A stretch of 45,890 nucleotides of DNA, taken from NCBI GenBank assembly GCA_028684915.1, contig JAQUEZ010000028.1, positions 1 through 45,890 of the forward strand. The letters run 5' to 3'. The DNA is from Desulfobulbus sp. (GTDB lineage Bacteria; Desulfobacterota; Desulfobulbia; Desulfobulbales; Desulfobulbaceae). The notes below the pieces were generated by a model that worked only from the letters and a program-made list of their open reading frames with translations, was not told the origin of the DNA and searched no databases. How positions within the stretch are numbered: position 1 is the stretch's first letter; every line of letters begins with the position of its first letter. Below, in pieces: positions 16,437 through 25,479 of the stretch. The translations under genes and the position numbers were made by a program.

Positions 16437-19400
16437 ATGAAACTGAATGCAAAGATTGCGGTGTTGGGGGCCAGCAGTGTGCTGATAACCGCTGTTGCGC
16501 TTGTGTGCATAGCTGTGTGGCAGAGTAAGGCATACAATCGGCTTGCACAGGCAGAGGTCGATACGTTGGTGAACACGGATCTCAATCATATTACCCTTGG
16601 TGTCTATAATTTGGTACAGACCGAGAATGAGGCGGTTCAGGCGCAAGTCGATGCCAATCTCAAAGTGGCACGTCATCTTCTCATTCATACTGGTGGAATC
16701 CGCCTGGGCGAGGACCGTATCTCCTGGCGCGTTGAAAATCAGTTTACCCAAGATGCACACACTCTCCTTTTGCCGAAGTTGCTCCTAGGTGACCAATGGC
16801 TTGGCCAGAACGCCGATTTCAGTGTCAAAACCCCTCTGGTCGACGAGGTGACCGAACTGGTCGGAGAAACCGCGACCATTTTTCAGCGGATGAATGAACA
16901 GGGGGACATGCTTCGGGTTGCCACCACTGTTCGGACGGGCGACAACCAGCGGGCCATCGGAACCTATATCCCCGCAGTCAATCCCGATGGCGTAGCCAAC
17001 CCGGTAATTGCCACCATCCTCCACGGCGATACCTATCATGGTCGGGCGTATGTGGTCAATGATTGGTACTTGACTGCCTACGAACCCCTTGTCGATGGGG
17101 CAGGGCAGGTGGTGGGGATGTTGTATGTCGGCGTCAGGCAACAGGCGGTGGCGGCAAGGATTCGTCATGCCATTCTCCAGACCAGTGTGGGGAAAACAGG
17201 GTATGTTTATGTGTTGGAGGGGCAAGGGCAAAATCGCGGCCATTATGTCATCTCCGCCCAAGGAATCCGCGATGGTGAAAATGTCTGGTCCACCCAGGAT
17301 AGCGATGGGCGCTTCGTTATCCAAGAGATCATCCACAAGGCGACCGATCTGCGGCCCGGAGTACTGGCGACGGTCCGTTACCGATGGCAGAATCCCGGTG
17401 AACCAGAGCTGCGTTGGAAGGTGGCTCGTCTCGCCTACTATGCCCCGTGGGATTGGGTAATAGGGACGAGTGTTTATGAGGATGAACTCCAGGCCTATCG
17501 GGATCTGCTTCAGACCGGGCGCCAGCAAATGGTCCGTAAAATGGCGGGTGCTGCATTCGCGATAACCCTGTTGGTTGCTCTTTTGGGGATTGTGGTCAGT
17601 TGGTCCCTTACCCGACCGGTGCGGCGAATGACGGTTGCCGCAAAACGGATCATTGAGGGGGATCTGACCCAAATCGTCCAATCCACCGGGGCCGATGAAA
17701 TTGGCCTTCTTGGGCAGACCTTCAACCACATGATCAGGGAACTCAAGCGTTCGACCGAGGCCTTACGAGAAAGTGGGGAGGAGTTCCGGGGGATTTTCGA
17801 AAATGCCTTGGAGGGGCTCTATCAGAGTTCCCTGGAAGGACGATTTGTTAAAGCTAACCCAGCACTTGCCGACATTCTCGGCTACGAATCTCCCCAAGCA
17901 CTGATGGATGGGATTACCGATATTCGGCAACAGTTTTATGTCGATCCCGAAGCGCGCGACCGATTGCTCGCCATTATCCACCGGCACAAGAAAATTGCAG
18001 GGTTTGAGGTGCAGTGCTATCGCAGGGATAGAACCAAAATATGGGTTTCGATCAGTGCCGGGCTACGAACAATTGGTGCCAACGAGCAAACCGTTATCGA
18101 AGGGTTTATAACCGATATAACTGCCCGGAAGCAGGCAGAGGAGGATTTGGCTGCCTCCAAAGAATATTTGGATGAAATTATCAATAGTGTCGGCGATCCC
18201 ATCTTTGTCAAGAATGACCAGCATCAATGGGTATTGGTCAATGATGCCTTGTGCGAATTCATGCAGCGCAGCAGGAACGAGTTGTTGGGTAAATCCGATT
18301 ATGACTATTTTCCCAAGAAACAGGCGGATGTATTTTGGGGGAAGGACCAGGAGGTGCTCGATAGCGGTCTTGCCAATATTAACGAGGAACTGTTTACCGA
18401 TGCCCAAGGCACTCTGAGCGCCATCCTTACCAAAAAGACCCTGTATACTGATAAAAGGGGTAACCGGTTCATCGTTGGTATTATTCGTGATTTAACCGAG
18501 CAAAAGCGGGCAGAAGCAGAAAAAATTCGTTTGGAAGCGCGATTAAATCAATCGCAGAAAATGGAGGCCATTGGGACCTTGGCGGGTGGGATAGCCCATG
18601 ACTTTAATAACATTCTCCAACCCATGCTCAGCTATTCCGAGTTGCTTAAAAAAGAACTGGCGACCGAGGGGCCTTTTCAGCAATATTTGGATCGTATCTA
18701 TACCGCCGGGTTGCGAGCCAAGGACCTCGTGAACCAGATTTTATCCTTTAGCCGTCAGGCCGAGCATTCGTTGCAGTCAATCCATATTCAGTCGGGATTA
18801 AAAGAAATCCTCAAACTCTGCCGTGCGACCATTCCCTCCAGCATCCGGATTGATAAAGAGATTCAGGAGGATTGTTCCCCGGTCCTGCTTGATCCTGTTC
18901 AATTGCATCAGGTGATGATGAATCTGATCATCAACGCCTATCATGCGGTTGATCAATGCGGCGGCGAGATATCAGTCAAACTACAGGAAATCAGACTGGC
19001 CCCAGAGGATGTTCTCCACAGCGCGCTTGCACCAGGGCGTTATGCCATGGTTTCGGTAACGGACACTGGATGTGGAATAGAGCCGGAAATACGGGATAAA
19101 ATTTTTGAGCCCTACTTCACCACCAAGGGGCAGGGGAAGGGGACCGGACTCGGGCTGGCTGTTGTCTATGGCATAGTCAAGGAACATCAGGGTGATATAA
19201 AAGTGTATTCAGAGGTGGGCGTGGGCACCACGGTGTCTGTATTCTTTCCCATTATCGATCAATCCGTCGATGCGGTACCGGTTGAACAGAATATAGGGTA
19301 TCCAACAGGGAATGAACGCATCTTGCTTATCGATGACGAGGAACTCATCGTTGAGGTCGGCCAGTTGATCCTTAAGGGACTGGGGTATCAGGTCACCTGC

Positions 19401-19694
19401 AAGGGGAACAGTGTGGAGGCGCTGGAATTGTTTCGAGCCGATCCCGACGCCTTTGATCTGGTAATCACCGATATGACCATGCCGAATATGACTGGTGACC
19501 AATTGGCCAGGGAATTGCTTGCCCTTCGACCCGACCTTCCTATTATTATTTGCAGTGGTTTCAGTGAACGGGTCAGTCGTGAACAGGCTAAGGGCATAGG
19601 CGTGCGCTACTTTTTACGAAAACCGATCACCCTGTTTGAGATTTCACATAAGGTCCGGGCCGCCTTGGAACCGTGGCCAGCAGAGCACGGATAA
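16437..19694 (+). CDS. Hybrid sensor histidine kinase (Cache-HAMP-PAS-PAS-HisKA-HATPase-REC)
   Basis: The product is 1085 residues, ATG after AAGGAGCTCT. There is a membrane helix at about 7-27, a large extracytoplasmic Cache-type sensor (about 40-340, with WYLTAYEPLVDGAGQVVGM) and a second helix near 361-390. HAMP (LTRPVRRMTVAAKRI) and two PAS domains (about 445-565 and 575-690) follow. The phosphoacceptor is in GTLAGGIAHDFNNIL near residue 721. ATP-binding boxes are MNLIINAYHAV, DTGCGIEPEIRDKIFEPYF and GTGLGLAVVYGIV. A C-terminal receiver has its Asp near 1010 (LVITDMTMPNMTG) and Lys in LRKPIT. No separate response regulator or output gene is adjacent, so its target is elsewhere. The stop codon lies inside the terminal sequence of a MITE-like repeat. 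Confidence 0.95.
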   Translation: MKLNAKIAVLGASSVLITAVALVCIAVWQSKAYNRLAQAEVDTLVNTDLNHITLGVYNLVQTENEAVQAQVDANLKVARHLLIHTGGIRLGEDRISWRVENQFTQDAHTLLLPKLLLGDQWLGQNADFSVKTPLVDEVTELVGETATIFQRMNEQGDMLRVATTVRTGDNQRAIGTYIPAVNPDGVANPVIATILHGDTYHGRAYVVNDWYLTAYEPLVDGAGQVVGMLYVGVRQQAVAARIRHAILQTSVGKTGYVYVLEGQGQNRGHYVISAQGIRDGENVWSTQDSDGRFVIQEIIHKATDLRPGVLATVRYRWQNPGEPELRWKVARLAYYAPWDWVIGTSVYEDELQAYRDLLQTGRQQMVRKMAGAAFAITLLVALLGIVVSWSLTRPVRRMTVAAKRIIEGDLTQIVQSTGADEIGLLGQTFNHMIRELKRSTEALRESGEEFRGIFENALEGLYQSSLEGRFVKANPALADILGYESPQALMDGITDIRQQFYVDPEARDRLLAIIHRHKKIAGFEVQCYRRDRTKIWVSISAGLRTIGANEQTVIEGFITDITARKQAEEDLAASKEYLDEIINSVGDPIFVKNDQHQWVLVNDALCEFMQRSRNELLGKSDYDYFPKKQADVFWGKDQEVLDSGLANINEELFTDAQGTLSAILTKKTLYTDKRGNRFIVGIIRDLTEQKRAEAEKIRLEARLNQSQKMEAIGTLAGGIAHDFNNILQPMLSYSELLKKELATEGPFQQYLDRIYTAGLRAKDLVNQILSFSRQAEHSLQSIHIQSGLKEILKLCRATIPSSIRIDKEIQEDCSPVLLDPVQLHQVMMNLIINAYHAVDQCGGEISVKLQEIRLAPEDVLHSALAPGRYAMVSVTDTGCGIEPEIRDKIFEPYFTTKGQGKGTGLGLAVVYGIVKEHQGDIKVYSEVGVGTTVSVFFPIIDQSVDAVPVEQNIGYPTGNERILLIDDEELIVEVGQLILKGLGYQVTCKGNSVEALELFRADPDAFDLVITDMTMPNMTGDQLARELLALRPDLPIIICSGFSERVSREQAKGIGVRYFLRKPITLFEISHKVRAALEPWPAEHG

Positions 19695-19839
19695 AAAGTC
19701 TGTCACATTCCCAGAAATAACGCAGTAAGAAAGATATACCGGGCCTAGCCTTTTTTCCGGCGCGAAGGCATGCATGAGGTATGTCGAGTGTCGAGAAGAA
19801 GGCTGTGACGCAGTCGATCGAAGTTTTTACGACGCCATC
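19689..19839 (-). repeat. MITE-like intergenic repeat, copy B (reverse orientation)
   Basis: Read on the minus strand it starts GATGGCGTCGTAAAAACTTC at 19839 and ends near 19689 in the final codons of the histidine kinase gene. It aligns along its length with copies A, D and E, with divergence in the middle. The kinase TAA stop (19692-19694) corresponds to the element end. Confidence 0.7.
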
Positions 19840-19862
19840 CTTCTTGTACACTATGAAATATA

Positions 19863-20072
19863 TCAGTATAATATTTTGCCGTAACATTCCTTGATCAGCT
19901 CTTCTTGTCGGAAGAGCATGGTTTTCTCTACGCTCAACAAAGGGCCACTCGTCGTCTGGCAAATTTTTGCGATAGCCTTGTCCTGAAGATTTCCCCTTTG
20001 TTGAATATCAGTTGTTTCCAATAGTTGGAAGTTCGTCTCGATTTTATCGAGACATCTATTCTCTCGCAACAA
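19863..20072 (-). CDS. Possible small protein of unknown function
   Basis: This 69-residue frame would start at TTG 20072 (or the next TTG), with only a weak AAGG upstream and no ATG. The translation (beginning MLRENRCLDKIETNFQLLE) is hydrophilic and plausibly helical, with several Gln, Glu and Lys residues and three Cys. No other gene covers this stretch. It could be a real small gene, a decayed remnant or chance. I do not recognise it. Confidence 0.25.
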   Translation of the reverse strand: MLRENRCLDKIETNFQLLETTDIQQRGNLQDKAIAKICQTTSGPLLSVEKTMLFRQEELIKECYGKILY

Positions 20073-20181
20073 CAGCCTTAATTGATGAGGCGTTGTCGTC
20101 TAATTTTCTGGATGGGGGATGCAAATTATCCTGGTGCACGGTCACGTGGTTTCACCTGTCCTCTAGTCGTTGAGGTGTCCA

Positions 20182-21975
20182 ATGAAGAATGCGCAACGTG
20201 TGCAACAAATACGAAAAATCATTGCCCTTGATCCGGCAATGGAAGCAATTTTGCTCTCCGATATTTCTTTGGAAGAGAAACGGCTGCAGCTTAGGAGCCA
20301 TCTTTCCAACTTGCTTCTTAATATTTATGATAAAACCCGGGATATGGCCGCATTGGAGTGGGTTGTTTTCCGGGATACGATCTGGGTTTTGCGGAACATG
20401 CTTAATCCCCGGAGCGAGGAGTTGGCTGGTTTTTCCCTGCTCACCTACCTGGACGGCCTGCTCCACGGCCGGCACCACGGTCCGGCACCGAGTCCGGGCT
20501 TTATTGCCGAGTTGCAGCATCTGGTGAAAGGTATTAACGGCCTGACCAACCTTTACACCGAAAAAACGCCGGCTTTCCTTAGTCATTGCGGTAGAACAGC
20601 GGCCAAATTGCGTTCAACCGATCTTTCGCGGATGGCGCGCAAGGCTCAGTTTTTTGGCAAGCGTTATCCCTCAGGAATGGATGATGCCTTGGTTCGGCAG
20701 CGAAGCGTGAATCGGCAACGGCTTTTTCAGTATTTTCAGATCAGCGACCTGGAATGGAACGACTGGAGTTGGCATACCCGCCATATTATCCGAGATTCGC
20801 AGGTTCTCGGTACCCTGGTCAGCCTTTCCGAGGAGGAACGGGCGGCCGTTACCATGGCCCGCGAACAGCGGATTCCGTTCGGTATTACCCCATACACCGT
20901 GTCGTTGATGGATCCGGAAAACGGCGGTAGCTGGGATCGGGCCATCCGGGCGCAGGTAATCCCACCCATGCAATATGTCAAACGGGTGAGCGCTTTGCGG
21001 CAGGACCCCACCTGTTCCAATGATTTCATGGTTGAGGGCGATACTTCGCCCATCGACGGCATTACCCGCCGCTATCCCGGTATCGTTATCCTTAAGCCGG
21101 TGTTGACCTGCCCGCAAATCTGCGTCTACTGCCAACGAAACTGGCAGATCCAGGATGTGTTTTCTCAGGATGCGGCCTTGGGGGAGAAAAAACTTGATCA
21201 AGCCCTGCAATGGATAGAGAAGACCAAGGAAATCTCCGAGGTGCTGGTCACCGGCGGTGATCCGTTGATCCTCTCCGATGAACGGCTGGAGATGATCCTG
21301 AGCCGTCTGGCGCAGATGGAGCATGTGGTTCGGATCCGCATCGGTACCCGCACCCCGGTGACCCTACCGCAGCGGATCACCGAATCCCTGGTGCGGACCA
21401 TCACCCGTTTCCACGAACCCGGACGGCGGGAGATGTTGATCATCACCCACTTCGAACATACCAGCGAGATCACGCCCGAGGCCATGCAGGCGGTGCAGTT
21501 GTTTCGTCAGTTTGGTGTCGGGGTTTACAACCAGATGGTGTTTACCTATTACAATTCTCGCAAATTTGAGGCGACGACCCTGCGGCAACAGCTACGGCTG
21601 ATTGGCGTTACGCCGTACTATACCTTCAACACCAAGGGCAAGGAGGAAACCGATGACTACCGGGTGCCGATAGCCCGCTTGCTCCAGGAGCAGCAGGAGG
21701 AGGCCCGACTTTTTCCGGGCACGGTACGCACCGACGAGATTGTGTTCAACGTGCCGCGGTTGGGCAAGAACTACCTCCGTGCTGGACAGAACCGGGATAT
21801 GATTGCTATTTTACCCGATGGTCGCCGGGTTTATGAGTTCCATCCCTGGGAAAAAAAGATGGCCCTGATGGATACCTTCGTCTACACCGATGTTTCCATC
21901 CACGCGTATCTCAAACGGCTCCAGCAGGATTGTGAGCAGCTCAAAGACTACAATTCAATCTGGTATTACTATTAG
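20182..21975 (+). CDS. KamA family radical SAM protein (lysine/glutamate 2,3-aminomutase-like)
   Basis: The product is 597 residues, ATG at 20182 with GAGGTG upstream (a TTG at 20170 is in frame). The radical SAM motif is TCPQICVYCQRNW (C-x3-C-x2-C), followed by VLVTGGDPLILSDERL, the PLP/SAM-region block typical of KamA. The N-terminal 200 residues are an extra helical region, making it much longer than classical lysine 2,3-aminomutase (about 415). By manual alignment the two Asp residues that hold the substrate lysine amino group are replaced (YYNSRK and FNTKGKEE regions), so lysine is doubtful. No beta-lysine acetyltransferase (AblB) gene lies beside it. It is monocistronic and convergent with dinB. 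Family certain, substrate open. Confidence 0.9.
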   Translation: MKNAQRVQQIRKIIALDPAMEAILLSDISLEEKRLQLRSHLSNLLLNIYDKTRDMAALEWVVFRDTIWVLRNMLNPRSEELAGFSLLTYLDGLLHGRHHGPAPSPGFIAELQHLVKGINGLTNLYTEKTPAFLSHCGRTAAKLRSTDLSRMARKAQFFGKRYPSGMDDALVRQRSVNRQRLFQYFQISDLEWNDWSWHTRHIIRDSQVLGTLVSLSEEERAAVTMAREQRIPFGITPYTVSLMDPENGGSWDRAIRAQVIPPMQYVKRVSALRQDPTCSNDFMVEGDTSPIDGITRRYPGIVILKPVLTCPQICVYCQRNWQIQDVFSQDAALGEKKLDQALQWIEKTKEISEVLVTGGDPLILSDERLEMILSRLAQMEHVVRIRIGTRTPVTLPQRITESLVRTITRFHEPGRREMLIITHFEHTSEITPEAMQAVQLFRQFGVGVYNQMVFTYYNSRKFEATTLRQQLRLIGVTPYYTFNTKGKEETDDYRVPIARLLQEQQEEARLFPGTVRTDEIVFNVPRLGKNYLRAGQNRDMIAILPDGRRVYEFHPWEKKMALMDTFVYTDVSIHAYLKRLQQDCEQLKDYNSIWYYY

Positions 21976-22001
21976 ATAGAGGGTGAAATTTGTCAGCGTC
22001 G

Positions 22002-23099
22002 TCACCGATTTGCAGGAAAGGGCAGGGGCAGTTGGCGGATACGAATTTGCCGGGCCTCCTGTTCGTCGCAGAGGTTGGCCACAGTGAGGCCTAGCAGGCG
22101 GACTTTGCGCCGTCCGGCCTCGGTGGCGGCGAGCAGTCGGGGCAACTGGGCAAGGATATCGCCGGCAGCGAAGAACCCCTCGCGGGTGGTGCAGGAGCGG
22201 GTAATGGTGGTGAAGTCGCTGTAGCGGACCTTGAGCGAAAGGGTGCGGCCACCGGTTTGTTTGTCGGTCAACAATGCCACCACCCGGCCAACCAGTTGGT
22301 AGAGAAGGGTGCTGATTTGGGTGTAATCTTGGATATCCGCAGCCAACGTGGTTTCGGTGCCGATGGATTTGCGCACCCGCATTGGCTCCACCGGACGCTG
22401 ATCCTGACCTCGGGCGATGTCGTAGAAAAAGAGCCCGGTTTTGCCAAAGAGGCGCATGAGCTCCGGCCGGGAGAAGCGGAGCAGGTCGGCCCCGGTACGA
22501 ATCCCTTGGGACTGCATTTTTTTTTCGGTCACCCGGCCAACCCCGTAAAATTTACCGATGGGCAGGGCGGCTATAAAGGCCTGGGCTTGGTCCGGCGGAA
22601 TAACGGTGATGCCGTCGGGTTTGTTGTGGCCGGAGGCGATTTTGGCCAGGAATTTGTTGTAGGAGACTCCAGCCGAGGCGGTTAATCCCAGGTTGGCCTT
22701 GATGTCGGCACGAATGGCCTGGGCAATACGGGTGGCCGAGGGCTCGCCGAGTTGGTTGTCGGTGACGTCGAGAAAGGCCTCGTCCACGGAAAGTTGTTCC
22801 ACCAGCGGAGAATAGCCACGGAAGACGGCCATAATCTGATGGGAGACTTCCTGGTAGCGCGCCATGCGCGGTTTGATGAAGACAGCTTGCGGGCAGAGTT
22901 GGTATGCCCGGGCACAGGGCATGGCAGAATGAATACCAAAGGCCCGGGCTTCGTAGGAGCAGGCCGCCACCACCCCCCGGCTCTGGGGATTACCGCCGAC
23001 GATGACCGCAAGACCGCTTAACTCCGGCCGGTCGAGCTGCTCAACCGAGGCGAAAAAGGCGTCCATATCGATATGAATGATTTTACGGATCGGCGGCAT
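22002..23099 (-). CDS. dinB: DNA polymerase IV (Y-family)
   Basis: The product is 365 residues, ATG at 23099, no strong ribosome binding site. Y-family catalytic motifs are present: IIHIDMDAFFASVEQ (first metal Asp and steric-gate region), YEARAFGIHSAMP, and LSVDEAFLDVT with the Asp-Glu pair. Thumb and little-finger regions follow (FYGVGRVTEKKMQSQGI). Pol IV performs error-prone translesion synthesis and is usually SOS regulated; I saw no LexA box just upstream. The gene ends 26 bp from the convergent kamA-like gene. The C-terminus IRIRQLPLPFPANR does not match the beta-clamp motif pattern closely, though QLPLPF is a plausible clamp-binding sequence. Confidence 0.96.
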   Translation of the reverse strand: MPPIRKIIHIDMDAFFASVEQLDRPELSGLAVIVGGNPQSRGVVAACSYEARAFGIHSAMPCARAYQLCPQAVFIKPRMARYQEVSHQIMAVFRGYSPLVEQLSVDEAFLDVTDNQLGEPSATRIAQAIRADIKANLGLTASAGVSYNKFLAKIASGHNKPDGITVIPPDQAQAFIAALPIGKFYGVGRVTEKKMQSQGIRTGADLLRFSRPELMRLFGKTGLFFYDIARGQDQRPVEPMRVRKSIGTETTLAADIQDYTQISTLLYQLVGRVVALLTDKQTGGRTLSLKVRYSDFTTITRSCTTREGFFAAGDILAQLPRLLAATEAGRRKVRLLGLTVANLCDEQEARQIRIRQLPLPFPANR

Positions 23100-23231
23100 G
23101 GCAAAAACGGTTTAAAGCTCGAGCAGTTATCGCCATTGACGCTCATCGCCGTCAAGGCTATTATCGACAGGAACATATTCGATTGAATGGCGAAAAAATA
23201 CCTTAAATTGCATCGTAGGAAAACAGACAAA

Positions 23232-24260
23232 ATGCATATTTATACAGAGCGTTGTCAACTGCTCAAGCAGCAGCCCGTCACCTGGTTGGTCACCGGCGTT
23301 GCCGGTTTTATTGGCTCGAATTTATTGGAGTACTTGCTCGGGATGGGGCAGAAAGTGGTGGGCCTGGATAACTTTTCCACCGGTTTTCAGCACAACCTCG
23401 ACGAGGTCCATCAGCGAGTGGGCGAGGAGGCCTGGCAGCGGTTTTGTTGTATCAAGGGCGATATTCGCGAGCTTGCCGACTGCCGTGAGGCCAGCACCGG
23501 AGTGGACTATGTCCTCCATCAAGCGGCCCTGGGCTCGGTGCCGCGTTCGATTGAAGATCCACTAACCACCAACGCCAACAATATCACCGGTTTTCTCAAT
23601 ATGCTGGTCGCGGCCCGCGATGCCAAGGTGCGACGCATGGTCTATGCCGCCTCCAGTTCCACCTACGGCGATCATCCTGATCTGCCCAAGGTGGAGGACA
23701 AGATCGGTAATCCGCTCTCTCCCTATGCCGTGACCAAGCTGGTCAATGAACTGTATGCCTCCGTTTTTGCACGAACCTATGGTTTTAAAGCCATAGGCCT
23801 GCGCTACTTCAATATCTTCGGCCAGCGTCAGGATCCGGACGGGGCCTACGCGGCGGTCATTCCCAAGTGGTTTGCCGGTCTGCTCAAAGGCGAGCCTGTG
23901 TACATCAATGGCGATGGCGAAACCAGTCGCGATTTCTGTTTTATCGAAAATTGCGTCCAAGCCAATATTATGGCTGCCACCGCCGGTGATGAGGCCGCCA
24001 ACCAGGTATATAATGTGGCTTTTGGTGAGCGTACCACCCTCAACGAGTTGTACCGGTTGATCCAGGAACGGGTAGCGGTGTATTACCCCGCAGCCGCCGA
24101 GGCCAATCCCGTGTACCGCGATTTCCGTGCCGGCGATGTGCGCCATTCCCTGGCCGATATCGACAAGGCAACGCAGCATATCCGCTATCACCCCGCGTAT
24201 TCGGTGCGGAATGGTTTGGATAAGGCGGCTCAGTGGTATATTGAACGATTTAAAGATTGA
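23232..24260 (+). CDS. wbpP: UDP-N-acetylglucosamine 4-epimerase, WbpP/TviC type
   Basis: The product is 342 residues from ATG 23232 (an upstream in-frame ATG at 23187 would add 15 residues). It matches WbpP along its length: [20 protein letters not shown] (NAD-binding), [36 protein letters not shown], the catalytic Tyr/Lys in [28 protein letters not shown], and [14 protein letters not shown]. These enzymes interconvert UDP-GlcNAc(A) and UDP-GalNAc(A) for O-antigen or capsule. No glycosyltransferases lie nearby, so it is an orphan copy. It is divergent from dinB, and its 3' end abuts a truncated MITE-like repeat. Confidence 0.94.
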   Translation: MHIYTERCQLLKQQPVTWLVTGVAGFIGSNLLEYLLGMGQKVVGLDNFSTGFQHNLDEVHQRVGEEAWQRFCCIKGDIRELADCREASTGVDYVLHQAALGSVPRSIEDPLTTNANNITGFLNMLVAARDAKVRRMVYAASSSTYGDHPDLPKVEDKIGNPLSPYAVTKLVNELYASVFARTYGFKAIGLRYFNIFGQRQDPDGAYAAVIPKWFAGLLKGEPVYINGDGETSRDFCFIENCVQANIMAATAGDEAANQVYNVAFGERTTLNELYRLIQERVAVYYPAAAEANPVYRDFRAGDVRHSLADIDKATQHIRYHPAYSVRNGLDKAAQWYIERFKD

Positions 24261-24320
24261 TAGCGTCGTAAAAACTTCGATTGCCTACGTCGCAGCCTTC
24301 TTTCCGACCCTCGACATACT
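24259..24320 (+). repeat. MITE-like intergenic repeat, copy C (truncated)
   Basis: The first 60 bp or so of the family are present, from GATAGCGTCGTAAAAACTTC to TCGACATACTG, and then the sequence diverges before the central hairpin closes. The left end overlaps the last bases of the wbpP-like gene. It is a decayed 5' half. Confidence 0.65.
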
Positions 24321-24386
24321 GACCAACCGAGCAGACTAAAAACTAAAAACTACAAACCTACCACCTCGATTCACAAGGAGCATTCG

Positions 24387-25478
24387 ATGTCCAGTACCCT
24401 CGGCACCCTCTACAAAGTCACCACCTTCGGCGAATCCCACTGCAAGGGCGTCGGCGCCATTGTCGACGGCTGCCCTCCCGGCATGGAACTGGTGGAGGCG
24501 GACATCCAAAAACAGCTCTCCCGGCGTCGTCCCGGTCAGAGCGATCTTTCCACCCCGCGCCAGGAAGCCGATCAGGTCACCATCTATTCCGGCACCGAAT
24601 TCGGCAAGACCCTCGGCACCCCAATCATGCTCCTGGTAAACAACAAGGATCAGCGGCCCCAGGACTATGGCGAGATGAGCAAGATTCCCCGCCCCTCGCA
24701 TGCCGACTTCACCTACCAGATGAAATACGGGACTCGCGCCTCCAGTGGCGGTGGCCGTTCGAGTGCGCGTGAGACCATCGGTCGGGTGGCTGCCGGTGCC
24801 ATTGCCGAGAAATGGCTTTATGAGATCTACGGCACAGAAATCGTGGCCTGGGTGAGTGCGGTGGGTGATATCGAGGCTCCGGAAATGGATCTGGGCACCA
24901 TCAACCGTGAGCAGGTCGATAGTCAGATCGTACGTTGTCCGCATGCGGCCACAGCTGCCCGTATGGAAGAGCGAGTCAAAGAGGTGCTAGAGGCCAAGGA
25001 TTCCATCGGCGGTATTCTTACTTGTGTCTGCCGCAATGTACCCATTGGTCTCGGCGAGCCGGTGTTCGACAAGCTCGAGGCCCGTTTGGCTCAGGCGATG
25101 CTCTCGCTTCCGGCCACCAAGGGGTTTGATATTGGTTCTGGTTTTGCTGGCACCCGTATGCGTGGCAGCGAGCATAACGATCCCTTTGTACAAAAGGGCG
25201 GAAACCTGGGAACGCACACCAATAATAGCGGTGGTATTCAAGGGGGAATCAGTAACGGTGAGTCCATTGTTTTCCGGGTGGCGTTCAAACCGGTGGCGAC
25301 TATCGGCATGGCCCAGGAGACGGTCAACTTTGCCGGCGAATCGGTGACCCTCGAGGCCAAGGGGCGGCATGATCCCTGCGTGGTCCCACGGGCGGTGCCG
25401 ATCGTCGAGGCCATGGCGTCTCTGGTTTTGATCGATATGGCCCTGCAGCAGCGCGCACGGCAACCACTTTCACGCTAA
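24387..25478 (+). CDS. aroC: Chorismate synthase
   Basis: The product is 363 residues, ATG with AAGGAG upstream. It has the full set of family signatures: [21 protein letters not shown] near the N-terminus, [37 protein letters not shown], and [18 protein letters not shown]. The enzyme converts EPSP to chorismate in the shikimate pathway using reduced FMN. No other aro genes lie close. The stop codon is one base from the start of the cyclase gene, so the two are probably co-translated, an unusual pairing. Confidence 0.98.
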   Translation: MSSTLGTLYKVTTFGESHCKGVGAIVDGCPPGMELVEADIQKQLSRRRPGQSDLSTPRQEADQVTIYSGTEFGKTLGTPIMLLVNNKDQRPQDYGEMSKIPRPSHADFTYQMKYGTRASSGGGRSSARETIGRVAAGAIAEKWLYEIYGTEIVAWVSAVGDIEAPEMDLGTINREQVDSQIVRCPHAATAARMEERVKEVLEAKDSIGGILTCVCRNVPIGLGEPVFDKLEARLAQAMLSLPATKGFDIGSGFAGTRMRGSEHNDPFVQKGGNLGTHTNNSGGIQGGISNGESIVFRVAFKPVATIGMAQETVNFAGESVTLEAKGRHDPCVVPRAVPIVEAMASLVLIDMALQQRARQPLSR

Positions 25479-25479
25479 G

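Noticed and set aside
16200..16760. 186-codon minus-strand frame between channel and kinase genes
   Set aside because: Half of it is antisense to the kinase start, and the rest has no domain or ribosome binding site.
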